From positions 1 through 64,000 of the forward strand of contig CAUYUA010000272.1 of NCBI GenBank assembly GCA_963575675.1: a stretch of 64,000 bases of DNA. The letters run 5' to 3'. This document shows positions 24,891 to 34,256 of the stretch, piece by piece. The translations under genes and the position numbers were made by a program. How positions within the stretch are numbered: the first letter of the stretch is position 1; every line of letters starts with the position of its first letter. Origin of the DNA: CAUYUA01 sp963575675. Lineage in GTDB: Bacteria > Pseudomonadota > Alphaproteobacteria > Azospirillales > Azospirillaceae. The notes beneath the pieces were generated by a model. That model was not told the DNA's origin. It was given only the letters and a program-made list of their open reading frames with translations, and ran no database searches.

Positions 24891-25010
24891 GATTTTTTAT
24901 TTTTTTGACGGGCTTTTGGGGTGGCAAACGATCAAGGTTTCCATCCGCTCAAAATCTTTCTATAAAGAGTCCTCGAAGCTCTTCTCCACTTGACGGCCAA
25001 CACCTCGGCG

Positions 25011-25805
25011 ATGTCGATTGAACCCTCAGCCTCTTCCCGTATCGAACCGCCCGTGATTCAAGTGAGCGGGTTGGTGACGCGCTTCGGCGCGCATATAATT
25101 CATGATCAACTCGATCTGGATGTTTGGCGTGGAGAAGTTTTAGGTGTGGTCGGAGGGTCCGGTTCAGGGAAATCTGTTCTGCTGAAAATCATCACCGGCT
25201 TGTTGCGGCCATCCGCCGGACGAATCGAGGTGTTGGGGCACGATGTTCAGAGGCTCGATCGTCGGGGTCGGGTTTCGTTGCAAGCGATGTGCGGCGTGTT
25301 GTTCCAAGATGGAGCCTTATTCAGCTCGTTGACGGTGGCGGAAAACATACGAGTTCCTCTGGTGGAGCACACCGATTTATCGTCTGCGCTGATCGAAGAG
25401 GTGATTCGGGTCAAAATTGCGCTGGTGGGGTTGCCGCCGGACGCTGCGCGGAAATATCCTTCTCAATTGTCGGGAGGGATGCGGAAACGCGCAGGATTGG
25501 CGCGCGCTTTGGCGTTGGATCCGGAAATATTGTTTCTCGATGAGCCGACGGCAGGACTCGATCCGATCGGCGCGGCGGCGTTCGACGGCTTAATCGGAGA
25601 TTTGCGGCGTGGCTTGGGTTTAACGGTTTTTATGGTGACGCATGATTTGGACAGTCTGGCCGCGATTTGCGATCGTATTGCCGTTTTGATAGATCAACGT
25701 CTGTTGGTGGGGTCGTTGGAGAATTTGCAACGCGAAACCAATCCCTGGATACGCGATTATTTCAGTGGCCCGCGTGGGCGCGCCGCTCTGCATCACAATA
25801 GGTAA
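25011..25805 (+). CDS. mlaF: ABC transporter ATPase of the Mla lipid-transport family
   Basis: The cytosolic ATPase of the phospholipid/intermembrane transport system. Seen: Walker A GGSGSGKSVLLK, the Q-loop LFQDGALFSSLTVAENI typical of MlaF, the signature LSGGMRKRAGLARALA and Walker B ILFLDEPTAGLDP. It ends with the HHNR tail and is followed 7 bp later by an mlaD gene. The start is uncertain: ATG at 25011 or TTG at 24990, neither with a clear ribosome site. In most genomes an MlaE permease gene lies in this operon; none is found here, so the permease must be encoded elsewhere. Confidence 0.87.
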   Translation: MSIEPSASSRIEPPVIQVSGLVTRFGAHIIHDQLDLDVWRGEVLGVVGGSGSGKSVLLKIITGLLRPSAGRIEVLGHDVQRLDRRGRVSLQAMCGVLFQDGALFSSLTVAENIRVPLVEHTDLSSALIEEVIRVKIALVGLPPDAARKYPSQLSGGMRKRAGLARALALDPEILFLDEPTAGLDPIGAAAFDGLIGDLRRGLGLTVFMVTHDLDSLAAICDRIAVLIDQRLLVGSLENLQRETNPWIRDYFSGPRGRAALHHNR

Positions 25806-25812
25806 TCCGATT

Positions 25813-26811
25813 ATGGAAACGCGCGCGCATCATTTGTTGGTCGGGGCCTTTGTGTTGACCTTGGCCGTCGGCGCCGTGATGTTCACCGCCTGGATCGCGC
25901 GCTTTGAGCTGCGCGAAACGTCTCGACCCTATTCGGTTTATATCAGCGGCTCGGTCACCGGGCTGAAAGAAGGCAGCGCCGTTCGCTATCGCGGAGTGCT
26001 TGTGGGCACGGTTTCAGAAATTCGAATCGATCCTGAAAACGTCGAGCGCGTTCGCGTGTTGCTGCGAGTCGATAAAGACACGCCCATCAAAGCCGATGCG
26101 ACGGTCTCTTTGGAAATGTCCGGTCTTGCCGGAAACGCTTATCTGCAAATCACAGGCGGCAGTCAGGCCGCGCCGTTGTTGGTTGGAATTAACGGGCGTC
26201 CGCCGGTCATTCCGTCCAAGCCTTCGCCGTTGGCCGAGGTTTACGCCGCCGCGCCGCAATTGCTTAATAGGCTGCTCGACATCGGCGACCGGCTCAGTCG
26301 CTTGCTCAGTCCGGAGAACGAACAACGCGCGTCTCAAGCGTTGGCCAATCTGCATGCTTTGTCCGCCGATCTGCGCGTCGCAGTTCAAAATTTGGGTGAA
26401 ACCATGCAGTCCGTCAAAGCGACCACCGCGCAGCTCGACGGCGCCGCCGGAGAGATTCGCCGCTTAACCGGAACGATCGGTCAGGGCGTGCAAGACGCGC
26501 TGACTCAATCGCGCGTCACCATTGAAGCCTTTCGAAGCGATTCGCGCGTCGTGATGAGCGAACTCGGCCAGACTGCGGAAGAGGCTCGTTCTCTTTCGCG
26601 TTCGTTGCGCCAATTGTCGGATCGTCTCGGAGGCGTGATTCATGAAAATCGCACATCGATTCGGGACTTCACCAGCGTGGGCCTCTATGAATTGTCTCAC
26701 CTGATCGCGGAATTGCGGGAGTTGGCGGCCACTTTGGCGCGCGTGTCCGCCCAGATCGAGCGCAGTCCCGTCGATTTCTTGATCAGCGGCGCCAAGTCGG
26801 GAGAGAAGTGA
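25813..26811 (+). CDS. mlaD: MlaD-family (MCE domain) substrate-binding protein
   Basis: A 332-residue inner-membrane-anchored periplasmic protein. An N-terminal membrane segment (about residues 8-28, LLVGAFVLTLAVGAVMFTAW) is followed by one MCE domain with VTGLKEGSAVRYRGVLVGTV near 50-70 and LAGNAYLQI near 112. A long helical tail (about 150-330) rich in heptads may form a coiled coil or barrel, as in longer MCE proteins such as PqiB/YebT relatives. It is part of the same operon as the ATPase. Together they would move phospholipids between inner and outer membranes. Confidence 0.87.
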   Translation: METRAHHLLVGAFVLTLAVGAVMFTAWIARFELRETSRPYSVYISGSVTGLKEGSAVRYRGVLVGTVSEIRIDPENVERVRVLLRVDKDTPIKADATVSLEMSGLAGNAYLQITGGSQAAPLLVGINGRPPVIPSKPSPLAEVYAAAPQLLNRLLDIGDRLSRLLSPENEQRASQALANLHALSADLRVAVQNLGETMQSVKATTAQLDGAAGEIRRLTGTIGQGVQDALTQSRVTIEAFRSDSRVVMSELGQTAEEARSLSRSLRQLSDRLGGVIHENRTSIRDFTSVGLYELSHLIAELRELAATLARVSAQIERSPVDFLISGAKSGEK

Positions 26812-27130
26812 CTGTGAGCGCGCCATCGATAGAGCTGATTTGGTTGAGATGTTGATTTTTCAATGTCTCTGATGACGGCTTCGGCGTTTCCCCTTCTTGC
26901 CGGGCGCGCCAAATGTCAATTTGCTTTTTCTTTTGGGTTAAAAAGAGTTATACATTAGAATGAAAAAGGTTGTTGGCGTGAATAAATGGTTCTCGACGAG
27001 AGCGCAGCGATTTTCGCGTCCTCATCCAGGGCGCTCTATTTATGCATTTTGTGCGTAAAAGACAACGGTTACGCGAAACCTTCAGAACGATTTTACTGAG
27101 CGATCCGTGCCGGAAGGAATGAACGAAGGC
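26812..27130. other. Gap between mlaD and the DUF2336 gene
   Basis: There is no gene I can support. A weak hairpin (AGAGCGC at 26999-27005 with GCGCTCT at 27031-27037) lies about 190 bp beyond the mlaD stop and is followed by ATTTATGC. Between 26930 and 26990 the sequence is AT-rich and could hold the DUF2336 promoter. Confidence 0.4.
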
Positions 27131-28225
27131 ATGTCTGACCAATTGACCAAGCAGGACGTTATCCGCCTGCTCAGTGACCCCTCCGCTACAACTCGGGCCG
27201 ATACGGCTGCGAAGGTTGCCAAGTCGCTGGATAAGGCTCAGCTCTCTCCCGGCGAACGGCAGTTGGCCGAAGATATCGTGCGTCGTATGGCGCGCGACAC
27301 GGCGTTGCGCGTTCGTCAGACTTTGGCGGAAAATCTTAAAAATTCAAACGCCTTGCCGCGCGACGTTGCCTTGATGCTCGCCCGCGACGTCGAGGCGGTG
27401 TCGTTGCCGATTTTGTCTCTTTCAACCGTGCTGAGCGACGACGATTTGTTTGAGCTGGTTCGCGACGGCACCTCCGCCAAACAATCGGCGATAGCAAATC
27501 GACCTCAAGTTTCCAGCTCTTTGGCTGAAGTCATCATCGAAACAGCCGGAGAAGAAACCATCGCGGTTTTGGTCGCCAACGAAGGCGCCGAGATCACCGA
27601 GAACGCCTTGGAGCGAGTCGTCGATCGATTCGGCGAAAGCGAAAATATTCAAGAACCTCTGGTGCGGCGTTCAAAGCTTCCGATCACCATTGCCGAACGG
27701 CTCGTGAATATGGTGTCCGAGCGCTTGCAAGAATACCTCGTCGCGCACCATGAATTGCCCACAAGCGTTGCAAGCGATCTCGTGCTTCAAACCCGCGAGC
27801 GCGCAACCATCAATCTGGTTAATGTCAACACCGACGAAGCTGATCTGGAGAAAATGGTTGCTCAAATGGCCCGATCCGGTCGTTTGGGGCCTTCGATCCT
27901 GATGCGGGCTTTGTGCATGGGGGATATGGCTTTCTTCGAAACCGGCATGAGTTTCCTTGCCGGCGTGCCGATGACCAATGCGCGTCTGCTGATTCACGAC
28001 GGCGGCTCTTTGGGGCTTCGGTCGATTTACGAAAAAGCCGGAATGCCGTTGACTTTATTGCCCGCCGTGCGCGTCGCCATTGACGTCTTTCATGAAACAT
28101 ATCTCGATGGTGAAGAGCGCGATATCGAACGGCATCGCCGTCGCATGATTGAGCGCATTCTTACACAAAATGAAGATATGGCTGCGGAAGATATCGATTA
28201 TCTTCTCAATAAAATTATGACGTGA
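27131..28225 (+). CDS. DUF2336 domain protein
   Basis: A 364-residue protein, largely alpha-helical, matching the DUF2336 family that is widespread in alphaproteobacteria and of unknown function. The sequence has HEAT-like helical pairs in the N-terminal half (SDPSATTRADTAAKVAK, ARDTALRVRQTLAENLK, PRDVALMLARDVEAVS) and a conserved C-terminal half with LLIHDGGSLGLRSIYEKAGMP. No signal peptide or catalytic motif is seen. Start choice is uncertain: ATG at 27131 has GGAAGGA 12 bp ahead; ATG at 27119 and GTG at 27107 are alternatives. A TerC-family gene follows 80 bp later. Confidence 0.85.
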   Translation: MSDQLTKQDVIRLLSDPSATTRADTAAKVAKSLDKAQLSPGERQLAEDIVRRMARDTALRVRQTLAENLKNSNALPRDVALMLARDVEAVSLPILSLSTVLSDDDLFELVRDGTSAKQSAIANRPQVSSSLAEVIIETAGEETIAVLVANEGAEITENALERVVDRFGESENIQEPLVRRSKLPITIAERLVNMVSERLQEYLVAHHELPTSVASDLVLQTRERATINLVNVNTDEADLEKMVAQMARSGRLGPSILMRALCMGDMAFFETGMSFLAGVPMTNARLLIHDGGSLGLRSIYEKAGMPLTLLPAVRVAIDVFHETYLDGEERDIERHRRRMIERILTQNEDMAAEDIDYLLNKIMT

Positions 28226-28305
28226 ACCAAGAGAGATGTTTTCCTGAGTGGTTTTTTCTTTGGCGTGGTGGAGTTGTTTCATCGCGCCAAATAAGGATTT
28301 CTGCG

Positions 28306-28965
28306 GTGAACGAACTCAACTCCGGCGGCCTTTTGGCGGATGTCTTCGCTCTTGGGCAAGTTCTTTTGATCGATTTGGTTTTGGCCGGGGACAACGCTAT
28401 TGTCGTTGGCTTGGTGGCTGCAACCATTCCTGAACGTCAGCGATTATCCGTAATTTCATGGGGGATTGCTGCGGCGGTCGGTTTGCGCATTCTCTTTGCG
28501 GTGTTGGCCACATATTTATTGGCGATCATCGGTTTGACTTTTGCGGGCGGGCTGCTGCTGTTGTGGGTCTGTTGGAAGCTATACCGTGATCTGAGCAAGC
28601 AGAAGCATGAAGAATCTGTTGTTTCTGGAACGGTTGCCGAAAAAGACGCCGCTTCGTGTTCTGAGGAATTGTCGCGTCGTCGTTTGTGGACAGCCATTGG
28701 CCGAATTGTTTTGGCCGATGTGTCGATGTCTCTCGATAACGTCTTGGCGGTGGCGGGCGTCGCGCGTGATCACGTTGAAATCCTTGTGGTCGGGCTGTTG
28801 TTATCGGTGGTTTTGATGGGGGTTGCCGCAAGCTTTGTTGCGCGTCTCTTGAATCGTTATCATTGGATTGCCTATGTCGGTTTGGCGGTGATTGCGTATG
28901 TCGCGGTCAGCATGGTCTGGATCGGCGGTCATGAATTGTTCGTCGCGTCTCGTATTGCGTCGTAG
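28306..28965 (+). CDS. TerC/YjbE-family integral membrane protein
   Basis: A 219-residue inner-membrane protein with about six to seven membrane segments. The family's paired acidic motifs are present: LIDLVLAGDNAIVVGL near residue 20 and VLADVSMSLDNVLAVAG near 135. These Asp/Asn residues are thought to bind metal, and family members export manganese or are linked to tellurite resistance. A GTG start at 28306 with AAGGA 8 bp upstream is chosen; upstream codons are not protein-like. I looked for a yybP-ykoY manganese riboswitch and saw none in the 80 bp leader. RNase D follows 35 bp later. Confidence 0.87.
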   Translation: MNELNSGGLLADVFALGQVLLIDLVLAGDNAIVVGLVAATIPERQRLSVISWGIAAAVGLRILFAVLATYLLAIIGLTFAGGLLLLWVCWKLYRDLSKQKHEESVVSGTVAEKDAASCSEELSRRRLWTAIGRIVLADVSMSLDNVLAVAGVARDHVEILVVGLLLSVVLMGVAASFVARLLNRYHWIAYVGLAVIAYVAVSMVWIGGHELFVASRIAS

Positions 28966-29000
28966 CCCTTTCGATCAGTCAACAAAGGCCTTGAGCCGTC

Positions 29001-30158
29001 ATGTCTCTGATATCCACAACCGCAGGTTTGGAGCGGTTTTGTCGCAGTTTAGCCGGCGCGCGTTTTATCACGGTGGACACGGAGTTCATTCGGGAAAAGA
29101 CATATTGGCCGCAGCTTTGTTTGGTGCAGATATGTGGTCCCGGAGCGACGGCGGCCATAGATCCATTGGCGCCGGGCATGGACTTGTCGTCTCTGTTTAC
29201 GGTGATGCGGGATAGTTCCATTTTAAAGGTTTTTCACGCCGCTCGCCAAGACGTCGAGATTTTTCTGCATTTAATGGGTGATGTTCCCTTGCCGTTGTTT
29301 GACACTCAAGTTGCGGCGATGGTGTGTGGTTTTGGCGATAGCGTCGGCTATGAAACCTTGGTTGGAAAATTGGCGGGCGCTCGGCTTGACAAGTCCAGTC
29401 GATTTACAGATTGGGCAAGTCGGCCGCTAACGGATCGCCAATTGAGCTATGCTCTGGCGGATGTTACGCATCTTCGTATTATTTACGAAAAATTATGTCG
29501 ACAGATTGCGCAGTCAGGACGAGCGTCTTGGTTGGAAGAGGAGTTGCGTCTTCTTTCGGACCCGGCGACGTATATTGTCGAACCGGAGCAGGCTTGGACG
29601 AGGTTGAAAGCGCGGGTGAATCGGCCTCCGTTTCGGTCGATTTTGCGAGAAATTGCGGCATGGCGGGAGCGTGACGCTCAAGCGCGCGATGTTCCTCGTA
29701 GTCGGATTATTCGGGATGAGGCATTGCTGGAGATTGCGGCTCACGCGCCGACGACGGTCGATGGTTTGGCGCGGATTCGCACTGTCGGGCGAGGGTTTGC
29801 CGAGGGAAGGCAGGGCGAAGAGTTGCTGGCGGCGATTGAACGCGGATTGCGTGCGTCGGAAGTTCAAGGTGGGGTGGAGGAGCCGGTTGTTGGCGACTCG
29901 CCATCGTTGGGGGTAGGGTCGATCATTGATCTTTTGCGGGTGTTGTTGAAGAAGAAGAGTGAAGATCATGATGTGGCGCCGCGACTGATTGCTTCGACGG
30001 ATGATTTGGAAGCGATTGTATTGAATGACGAGGCGCCGGTTCCGGCTTTGTCGGGGTGGCGGCGAGAGATTTTTGGTGAAGATGCATTGGCGTTGAAGCA
30101 TGGAAGGATTGCATTGACGATTTCGGATCGACAATTGAAGTTGACGTCCATTGAGTAG
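29001..30158 (+). CDS. rnd: Ribonuclease D
   Basis: A 3'-5' exoribonuclease acting in tRNA 3' maturation and RNA turnover. The 385-residue protein has the DEDDy exonuclease domain: Exo I FITVDTEFIREKTYWP at 22-37, Exo II VFHAARQDVEIF near 77, and Exo III SYALADVTHLRIIYEKL near 152, with the Tyr replaced in the usual position by LSYALADV. An HRDC domain lies at about 205-285. The C-terminal tail beyond it is less conserved. The ATG at 29001 fits the family's N-terminus. It converges on the TPR glycosyltransferase gene across an FB repeat. Confidence 0.92.
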   Translation: MSLISTTAGLERFCRSLAGARFITVDTEFIREKTYWPQLCLVQICGPGATAAIDPLAPGMDLSSLFTVMRDSSILKVFHAARQDVEIFLHLMGDVPLPLFDTQVAAMVCGFGDSVGYETLVGKLAGARLDKSSRFTDWASRPLTDRQLSYALADVTHLRIIYEKLCRQIAQSGRASWLEEELRLLSDPATYIVEPEQAWTRLKARVNRPPFRSILREIAAWRERDAQARDVPRSRIIRDEALLEIAAHAPTTVDGLARIRTVGRGFAEGRQGEELLAAIERGLRASEVQGGVEEPVVGDSPSLGVGSIIDLLRVLLKKKSEDHDVAPRLIASTDDLEAIVLNDEAPVPALSGWRREIFGEDALALKHGRIALTISDRQLKLTSIE

Positions 30159-30188
30159 AGGAAATAATTAATTAGGGTAATGACAATA

Positions 30189-30500
30189 TTATAAGGGTCC
30201 AGGGACTGTGTTCCTGGTCGCAGGGGATTATAAGGGGGGAGCGAAAGCCCCCCTTATTCGCGAAGCGATTTTCCTCTGAAATTGTTTATCTTTCTTTGCG
30301 CTTTTTGTTGACGATACTCTGTCCAATTGAGAACCCGAAAAAAACTCTGAAAGAATCGGGGCTCCGCCCTCGACCCGCCAAAGGCCGGGAGGCCTTTGGA
30401 AACCATGACTTGGAGTTTGTAACGACCGGATGTGAGCGGGCTTTTTATGCCTTCCGCCGACCAGGGACATAGTCCCTGGAGCCATTCAATTCTTTTATTC
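30189..30500. repeat. FB repeat 11, interrupted by TA-MITE copy 5
   Basis: The left arm is complete: GGGTCCAGGGACTGTGTTCC, GGGGGGAGCGAAAGCCCCCC, TTCGCGAAGCGATTTTCCTC. The right outer arm appears only as CCGACCAGGGACATAGTCCC plus a T-rich tail at 30457-30500. Between them lies a TA-MITE, so that element jumped into an existing FB repeat and part of the right arm was lost. It separates convergent rnd and TPR-glycosyltransferase genes. Confidence 0.72.
30314..30441 (-). mobile_element. TA-MITE copy 5, truncated, inside FB repeat 11
   Basis: It starts ATACTCTGTCCAATTGAGAA and runs through the GGGGCTCCGCCCTCGACCCG and hairpin core to GTAACGACCGGATGTGAGC. The last about 55 bp, including the second terminal repeat, are missing. 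Confidence 0.72.
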
Positions 30501-32342
30501 TCTTGGTGTGTTTTCTAGATTTTTTTGAATATCCTGGACGACGTTCTTCCAATTTCCAGGCGTTTTTTGTCTGAACAATCGGGCCGTTGGATACCAAGGA
30601 CTATCCAATCTCTCCAACAACCATCGCCAATCGGGCGCATAAGACAGCATTATCCAAACCGTTCGCCCTAAAGCTCCCGCCAAATGCGCCGGAGCTGTGC
30701 AGGACGATATTACAATATCCATCGACATCATGATTGCCGCCGTATCATAAAAATCGCAAATTTCCGTCCCTAGATCGGTGAAGCGCGTTGTCGGTGGCGT
30801 AATCGAATCCAAATCGATTCGTCCATCGCCGCATTGCAGTCCATAAAAGTGAACATTGGGCAGAGAAAATAGAGGCGCCAAAGTCGCCAATCCTGGCGAG
30901 CGTAAGTGATCTGCGGGAAAACCGGCGCCTCCTGCCCATATCAAACCGATTTTTAACGGCGATGGCGCATCCTCAGAGGAGCGATTGGACAAAGCAGCGT
31001 CAACGCGGGTTTTCCAAGCGGCGACTGTGGCGACGTCAACTTCAAGATAGGGCGTTTGCATTGGAATTGTTTCTAATCTTGTGTCGAATCGCTCCGGCAA
31101 GCTGAGCAGAGGACAACGCCAGTCGTGATTCGGTAAAGGCTCTCCCGGACGAATCAGTTGTTCAACTCCCGCGAGCCGCGATAACAACCGCTCCAAAGGT
31201 GGAGTGGCCTCTAGGATCACTCGCGCGCCGCGCTGAGCCAAAAGAGAGATATAACGAACAAACTGAATCGTATCTCCCAAACCTTGTTCGGCGTGAAGCA
31301 GAAGGGTGCGGCCTTCCAGAGGCTCGCCGCGCCATAAACGCGGCGCAAGGGTCGACCAACGAGGGCGGAAGCGGGGGTGTTGCAGTCGATGCTCGTAAGC
31401 GGGCCATCCGGCGGCGTAGTTTCCAGCCGAAAGTAAGGCGAATCCTCGCGCAATATGGGTTCCTATGGCGTTCGGGCGTTGCTTTAGGACGCGATCATAT
31501 CCGGCGACGGCCTCTGCGATGCGGCCAAGCGCAATCAAAGGTTTCCCGATCTCGGCATCGATTTCGCAAAGATTGTTCGGATTGAAAGGCGCGGCGTCTT
31601 TGGCTTTGTGAAAAGCTTCGATCGATTCGGCGAAATCTCCGCGACTGGCCAGGATAGTCGCCAGAGTTCGCCAAGTGACGGCGAGAAGAGCATTGGCGTT
31701 GGGAAGCTCTGAGGCAAGGCGCGTGGCGGCGAGACTGTGGTCGAGCGCTGCGTCGAAGCGCCGTAAATTATGGTGCCCCGTGGCTAAAGTGATATGAGCG
31801 CCGATTTGCGTTCGGGGAGCGAGGTTCGGGAGGGATAAGGCTGATTCGGTGACGCTTATGGCTTCCGAGTCTTGCTCTAAGGCCAGAAGGGCGTCGGCGA
31901 GATTGATGCGAGCTTCGGCAAAATTTGGTCCTGTTTCGACGGCGCGGCGAGCGCAGTGCAGCGCGTCTTCGAGCCGTCCGCGATGGCGGAGCAGGCGAGC
32001 GAGGTTGCTCCAGGGGATGGGCTTGGTGGGAGAGAGTATGGTGGCGCGACGATGGCATGATTCTGCGTTGTCGAGATCGCCGATTTCTTCCATTGCATTG
32101 CCGAGGCTGCTGAGCCAATCGCTGCGTTCTCCTCTTATGGCAAGAGCTTTGCGAATGATGGGGACGGCTTCGTTGGAACGGTTTTGTTGAGTGAGAACGA
32201 CGCCGAGGAGATGAAGAGTGTCTGGGTGATTTGGGAGAACGTCGAGGATTTGGCGGCAGACGGTTTCTGCTTCTGAGGGGTGGCCGGCTTCGAAACAATC
32301 AACGGCGAAATTGAAAGCTTCTACAAAACTCGCCATGTTCAT
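30495..32342 (-). CDS. TPR protein with C-terminal glycosyltransferase-like domain
   Basis: A 615-residue protein. About residues 5-300 are tetratricopeptide repeats (for example HPDTLHLLGVVLTQQNRSNEA, then WSNLARLLRHRGRLEDAL). The second half resembles the GT9/GT41-like domain common behind TPRs: LLHAEQGLGDTIQFVRYISLL, KIGLIWAGGAGFPADH and DIVISSCTAPAHLAGALGRTVWIML. Such proteins are thought to glycosylate proteins or surface polymers; the substrate is unknown. The DG residue usual before AxAHLAGA is CTAPAHLA here. Start is ATG at 32342 with a GTG one codon earlier; neither has a good ribosome site. Confidence 0.83.
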   Translation of the reverse strand: MNMASFVEAFNFAVDCFEAGHPSEAETVCRQILDVLPNHPDTLHLLGVVLTQQNRSNEAVPIIRKALAIRGERSDWLSSLGNAMEEIGDLDNAESCHRRATILSPTKPIPWSNLARLLRHRGRLEDALHCARRAVETGPNFAEARINLADALLALEQDSEAISVTESALSLPNLAPRTQIGAHITLATGHHNLRRFDAALDHSLAATRLASELPNANALLAVTWRTLATILASRGDFAESIEAFHKAKDAAPFNPNNLCEIDAEIGKPLIALGRIAEAVAGYDRVLKQRPNAIGTHIARGFALLSAGNYAAGWPAYEHRLQHPRFRPRWSTLAPRLWRGEPLEGRTLLLHAEQGLGDTIQFVRYISLLAQRGARVILEATPPLERLLSRLAGVEQLIRPGEPLPNHDWRCPLLSLPERFDTRLETIPMQTPYLEVDVATVAAWKTRVDAALSNRSSEDAPSPLKIGLIWAGGAGFPADHLRSPGLATLAPLFSLPNVHFYGLQCGDGRIDLDSITPPTTRFTDLGTEICDFYDTAAIMMSMDIVISSCTAPAHLAGALGRTVWIMLSYAPDWRWLLERLDSPWYPTARLFRQKTPGNWKNVVQDIQKNLENTPRE

Positions 32343-32450
32343 CACATCATTTTTATGAAAATTAAGGGTGGAGGCGGCTGAATCTGGTTTCTGGACGCAT
32401 CTGATTTATGATGTCAATACGCTGAACAACTGACGCACGTTTCTCGATTT

Positions 32451-32541
32451 TGATGGGGCCTGGAACTGTGTTTCCAGTCGCTCAGACCCAGGACGAAAGC
32501 CTTCTTTATTCGTGAGGCGCATCCCCCTCTAGAATCGTTTC
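32451..32541. repeat. FB repeat 12, left half only
   Basis: The left outer and inner arms are present (GGGGCCTGGAACTGTGTTTC, CAGTCGCTCAGACCCAGGAC, TCGTGAGGCGCATCCCCCTC), ending AGAATCGTTT. No right half follows. It lies between the divergent TPR-glycosyltransferase and transglycosylase genes, showing that half elements persist. Confidence 0.6.
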
Positions 32542-32804
32542 TTCTCTGGAGGAGTGAATTCATGTGTTATGTTTTTAATCCGTCATGTTTTAGGATATTA
32601 TGCTTTGGGCGAGTATAATTTATTTTATGGACGCCTTTGTGAGCTTTAGAGCGTTCTCAAAAAAAGAGACCTAAAAAACACTCTTACAAACCATTTCTTC
32701 AAGTCGCAACATAGGCTCTGGCGCGAACAGCTTGATTTCTATAGCATAGGTTTAATGTTAATCTTTCTTGGCCGGCAGACGGCGTTCTCGATGGACTCAA
32801 AACC

Positions 32805-33641
32805 ATGGCGGAATCAATCTTCGGTCCTTTTCCTTCCCGTAGAACGCAGTCATACCTCGCGCCCGATTCGCCGAGTCCCGGGCGTAAACCTGATATGCCA
32901 GAACGTGAGTTCTCTCTTAACGACGTTCCTGTTCCCGGTCATAAACCTGCTGCGCCGCCTGATCGCAATCGGCCGCCTCAAGACTATGCGGAATCGGCGC
33001 GTTCCGTCGCCCGTATTTCTCAAGTTCCTTTCGCCGACATTCTCGCCAAAGCCGCCAACGAAAGCAACTTCAACGCGCGTGAGCGCAGTCGAAGCAGCTC
33101 CGCCGCTGGCCCTTTCCAGTTTATCGAGCAAACTTGGCTCGAAATGTTGAAGCGGCATGGCTCTGCTTATGGTCTTGGTCGGGAAATCGCCAATATTGAT
33201 ATGCGTCATGGCGTCGCTTCGGTGCGCAACCAAGGCGCCCGCAAAAGACTGCTTGACCTGCGGCATGACATTCATCTTTCCGCTGGGATGGCGGCGCGCT
33301 ATTTGGACGAATCAGGCCAAACCTTAAAGCGGATTCTCAAACGCGATCCAAGCGATGATGAGCGGCGTATGGCTTATTTGCTTGGCCCCGGCGGCGCCGC
33401 CAAATTGGTCAACGCCTCGCTTCGCCATCCCGGCGGCAGCGCCAGCGACACATTGCCGCAAGCCGCGCAAGCCAATCGTCCTCTGTTTTTTTCCCGTGAT
33501 GGTGGCGCTCTGACAAATCGCGAGGCGGTGTCTAGAATCACCTCTTTCTTAAGCAAAGACGTGCGCCGTTTTTCCAACATGCCCGAAGATGGAAGTCCCC
33601 TTACCACCGACCGCATGATGGAAGACAGCTCATTTGGTTAA
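32805..33641 (+). CDS. Lytic transglycosylase-like SLT domain protein
   Basis: A 278-residue protein with a lysozyme-like SLT domain at about residues 65-190. The catalytic Glu lies in AKAANESNFNARER, and the following AAGPFQFIEQTWLEMLKRHG matches the GPxQF motif. This would cleave peptidoglycan to 1,6-anhydro products. There is no signal peptide; the N-terminus is proline-rich and polar (PSPGRKPDMPER). That is also seen in flagellar or secretion-linked transglycosylases that leave by other routes. No flagellar gene is in the window. The start could be 32805; an overlapping frame begins earlier but is not protein-like. Confidence 0.75.
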   Translation: MAESIFGPFPSRRTQSYLAPDSPSPGRKPDMPEREFSLNDVPVPGHKPAAPPDRNRPPQDYAESARSVARISQVPFADILAKAANESNFNARERSRSSSAAGPFQFIEQTWLEMLKRHGSAYGLGREIANIDMRHGVASVRNQGARKRLLDLRHDIHLSAGMAARYLDESGQTLKRILKRDPSDDERRMAYLLGPGGAAKLVNASLRHPGGSASDTLPQAAQANRPLFFSRDGGALTNREAVSRITSFLSKDVRRFSNMPEDGSPLTTDRMMEDSSFG

Positions 33642-34256
33642 CGACGCCGAGTTTGGGATCGAAGGCTCTATCGGTTGAGGTTTTTCTCCGAATCTGGAAT
33701 ATCCTTTAAAAGTAGTGATTTGTGGATTCCTTTGTCCCAAGGCGCCGGGTGTTTCTGCCCGTCGTTGTCCCTTGGTTGGTTAGCGACGACTTTGATTCCC
33801 ATAAATTAACGATATTGATAAACATTGCTTTAACAAAAAATGAAATCTATTAAATTGCAAAGCCAAAGGAGACAATGTCTCCGACGACTTTGCGATTTCC
33901 GTGTGTTTGTTATGTGGGGGCGTATTTTATTGAAATTACTTCGCAATATAAAACGTCGGAATCAATAGAACGCGCTTGCAATGATCCGTAGTCTGCATTA
34001 TTCTTATTTCTGGGAATAAAACGGCGTTTTTTTATGCAATAGGCGTCGGCAATGGGCGTCGATCAAATGGTTTCGTCGCTTTCTTGAAGTTTTGCTTTTC
34101 GAGTCATCACCTCTCGAATGGTTTACAAGGTAAAGCTTTGAGGCGTAATATAGTTGTTTATTTATTATGCGACCAAAAAGAAGCCGCTTTATTGCGCAAT
34201 CATCATGTTCGGCATCCTTGCACAAGATTCAGCCTCTGAATAAAAGGAAGGGAGTC
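33642..34256. other. Gene-free stretch before the SiaB-like gene
   Basis: No gene is supported. The part after about 33780 is AT-rich. A short perfect palindrome GGAGACAATGTCTCC lies near 33869. The last bases before 34257 read GGAAGGGAGTC, a strong ribosome site. The promoter of the SiaB/SiaC/kinase module should be in 34000-34240. Confidence 0.4.

Noticed and set aside
24793..24927. An N-terminal extension of KdsB
   Set aside because: It would translate the 18 bp palindrome and adds 45 residues not seen in the family.
28226..28305. yybP-ykoY manganese riboswitch before the TerC-family gene
   Set aside because: The leader is only 80 bp and the conserved loops are not visible.
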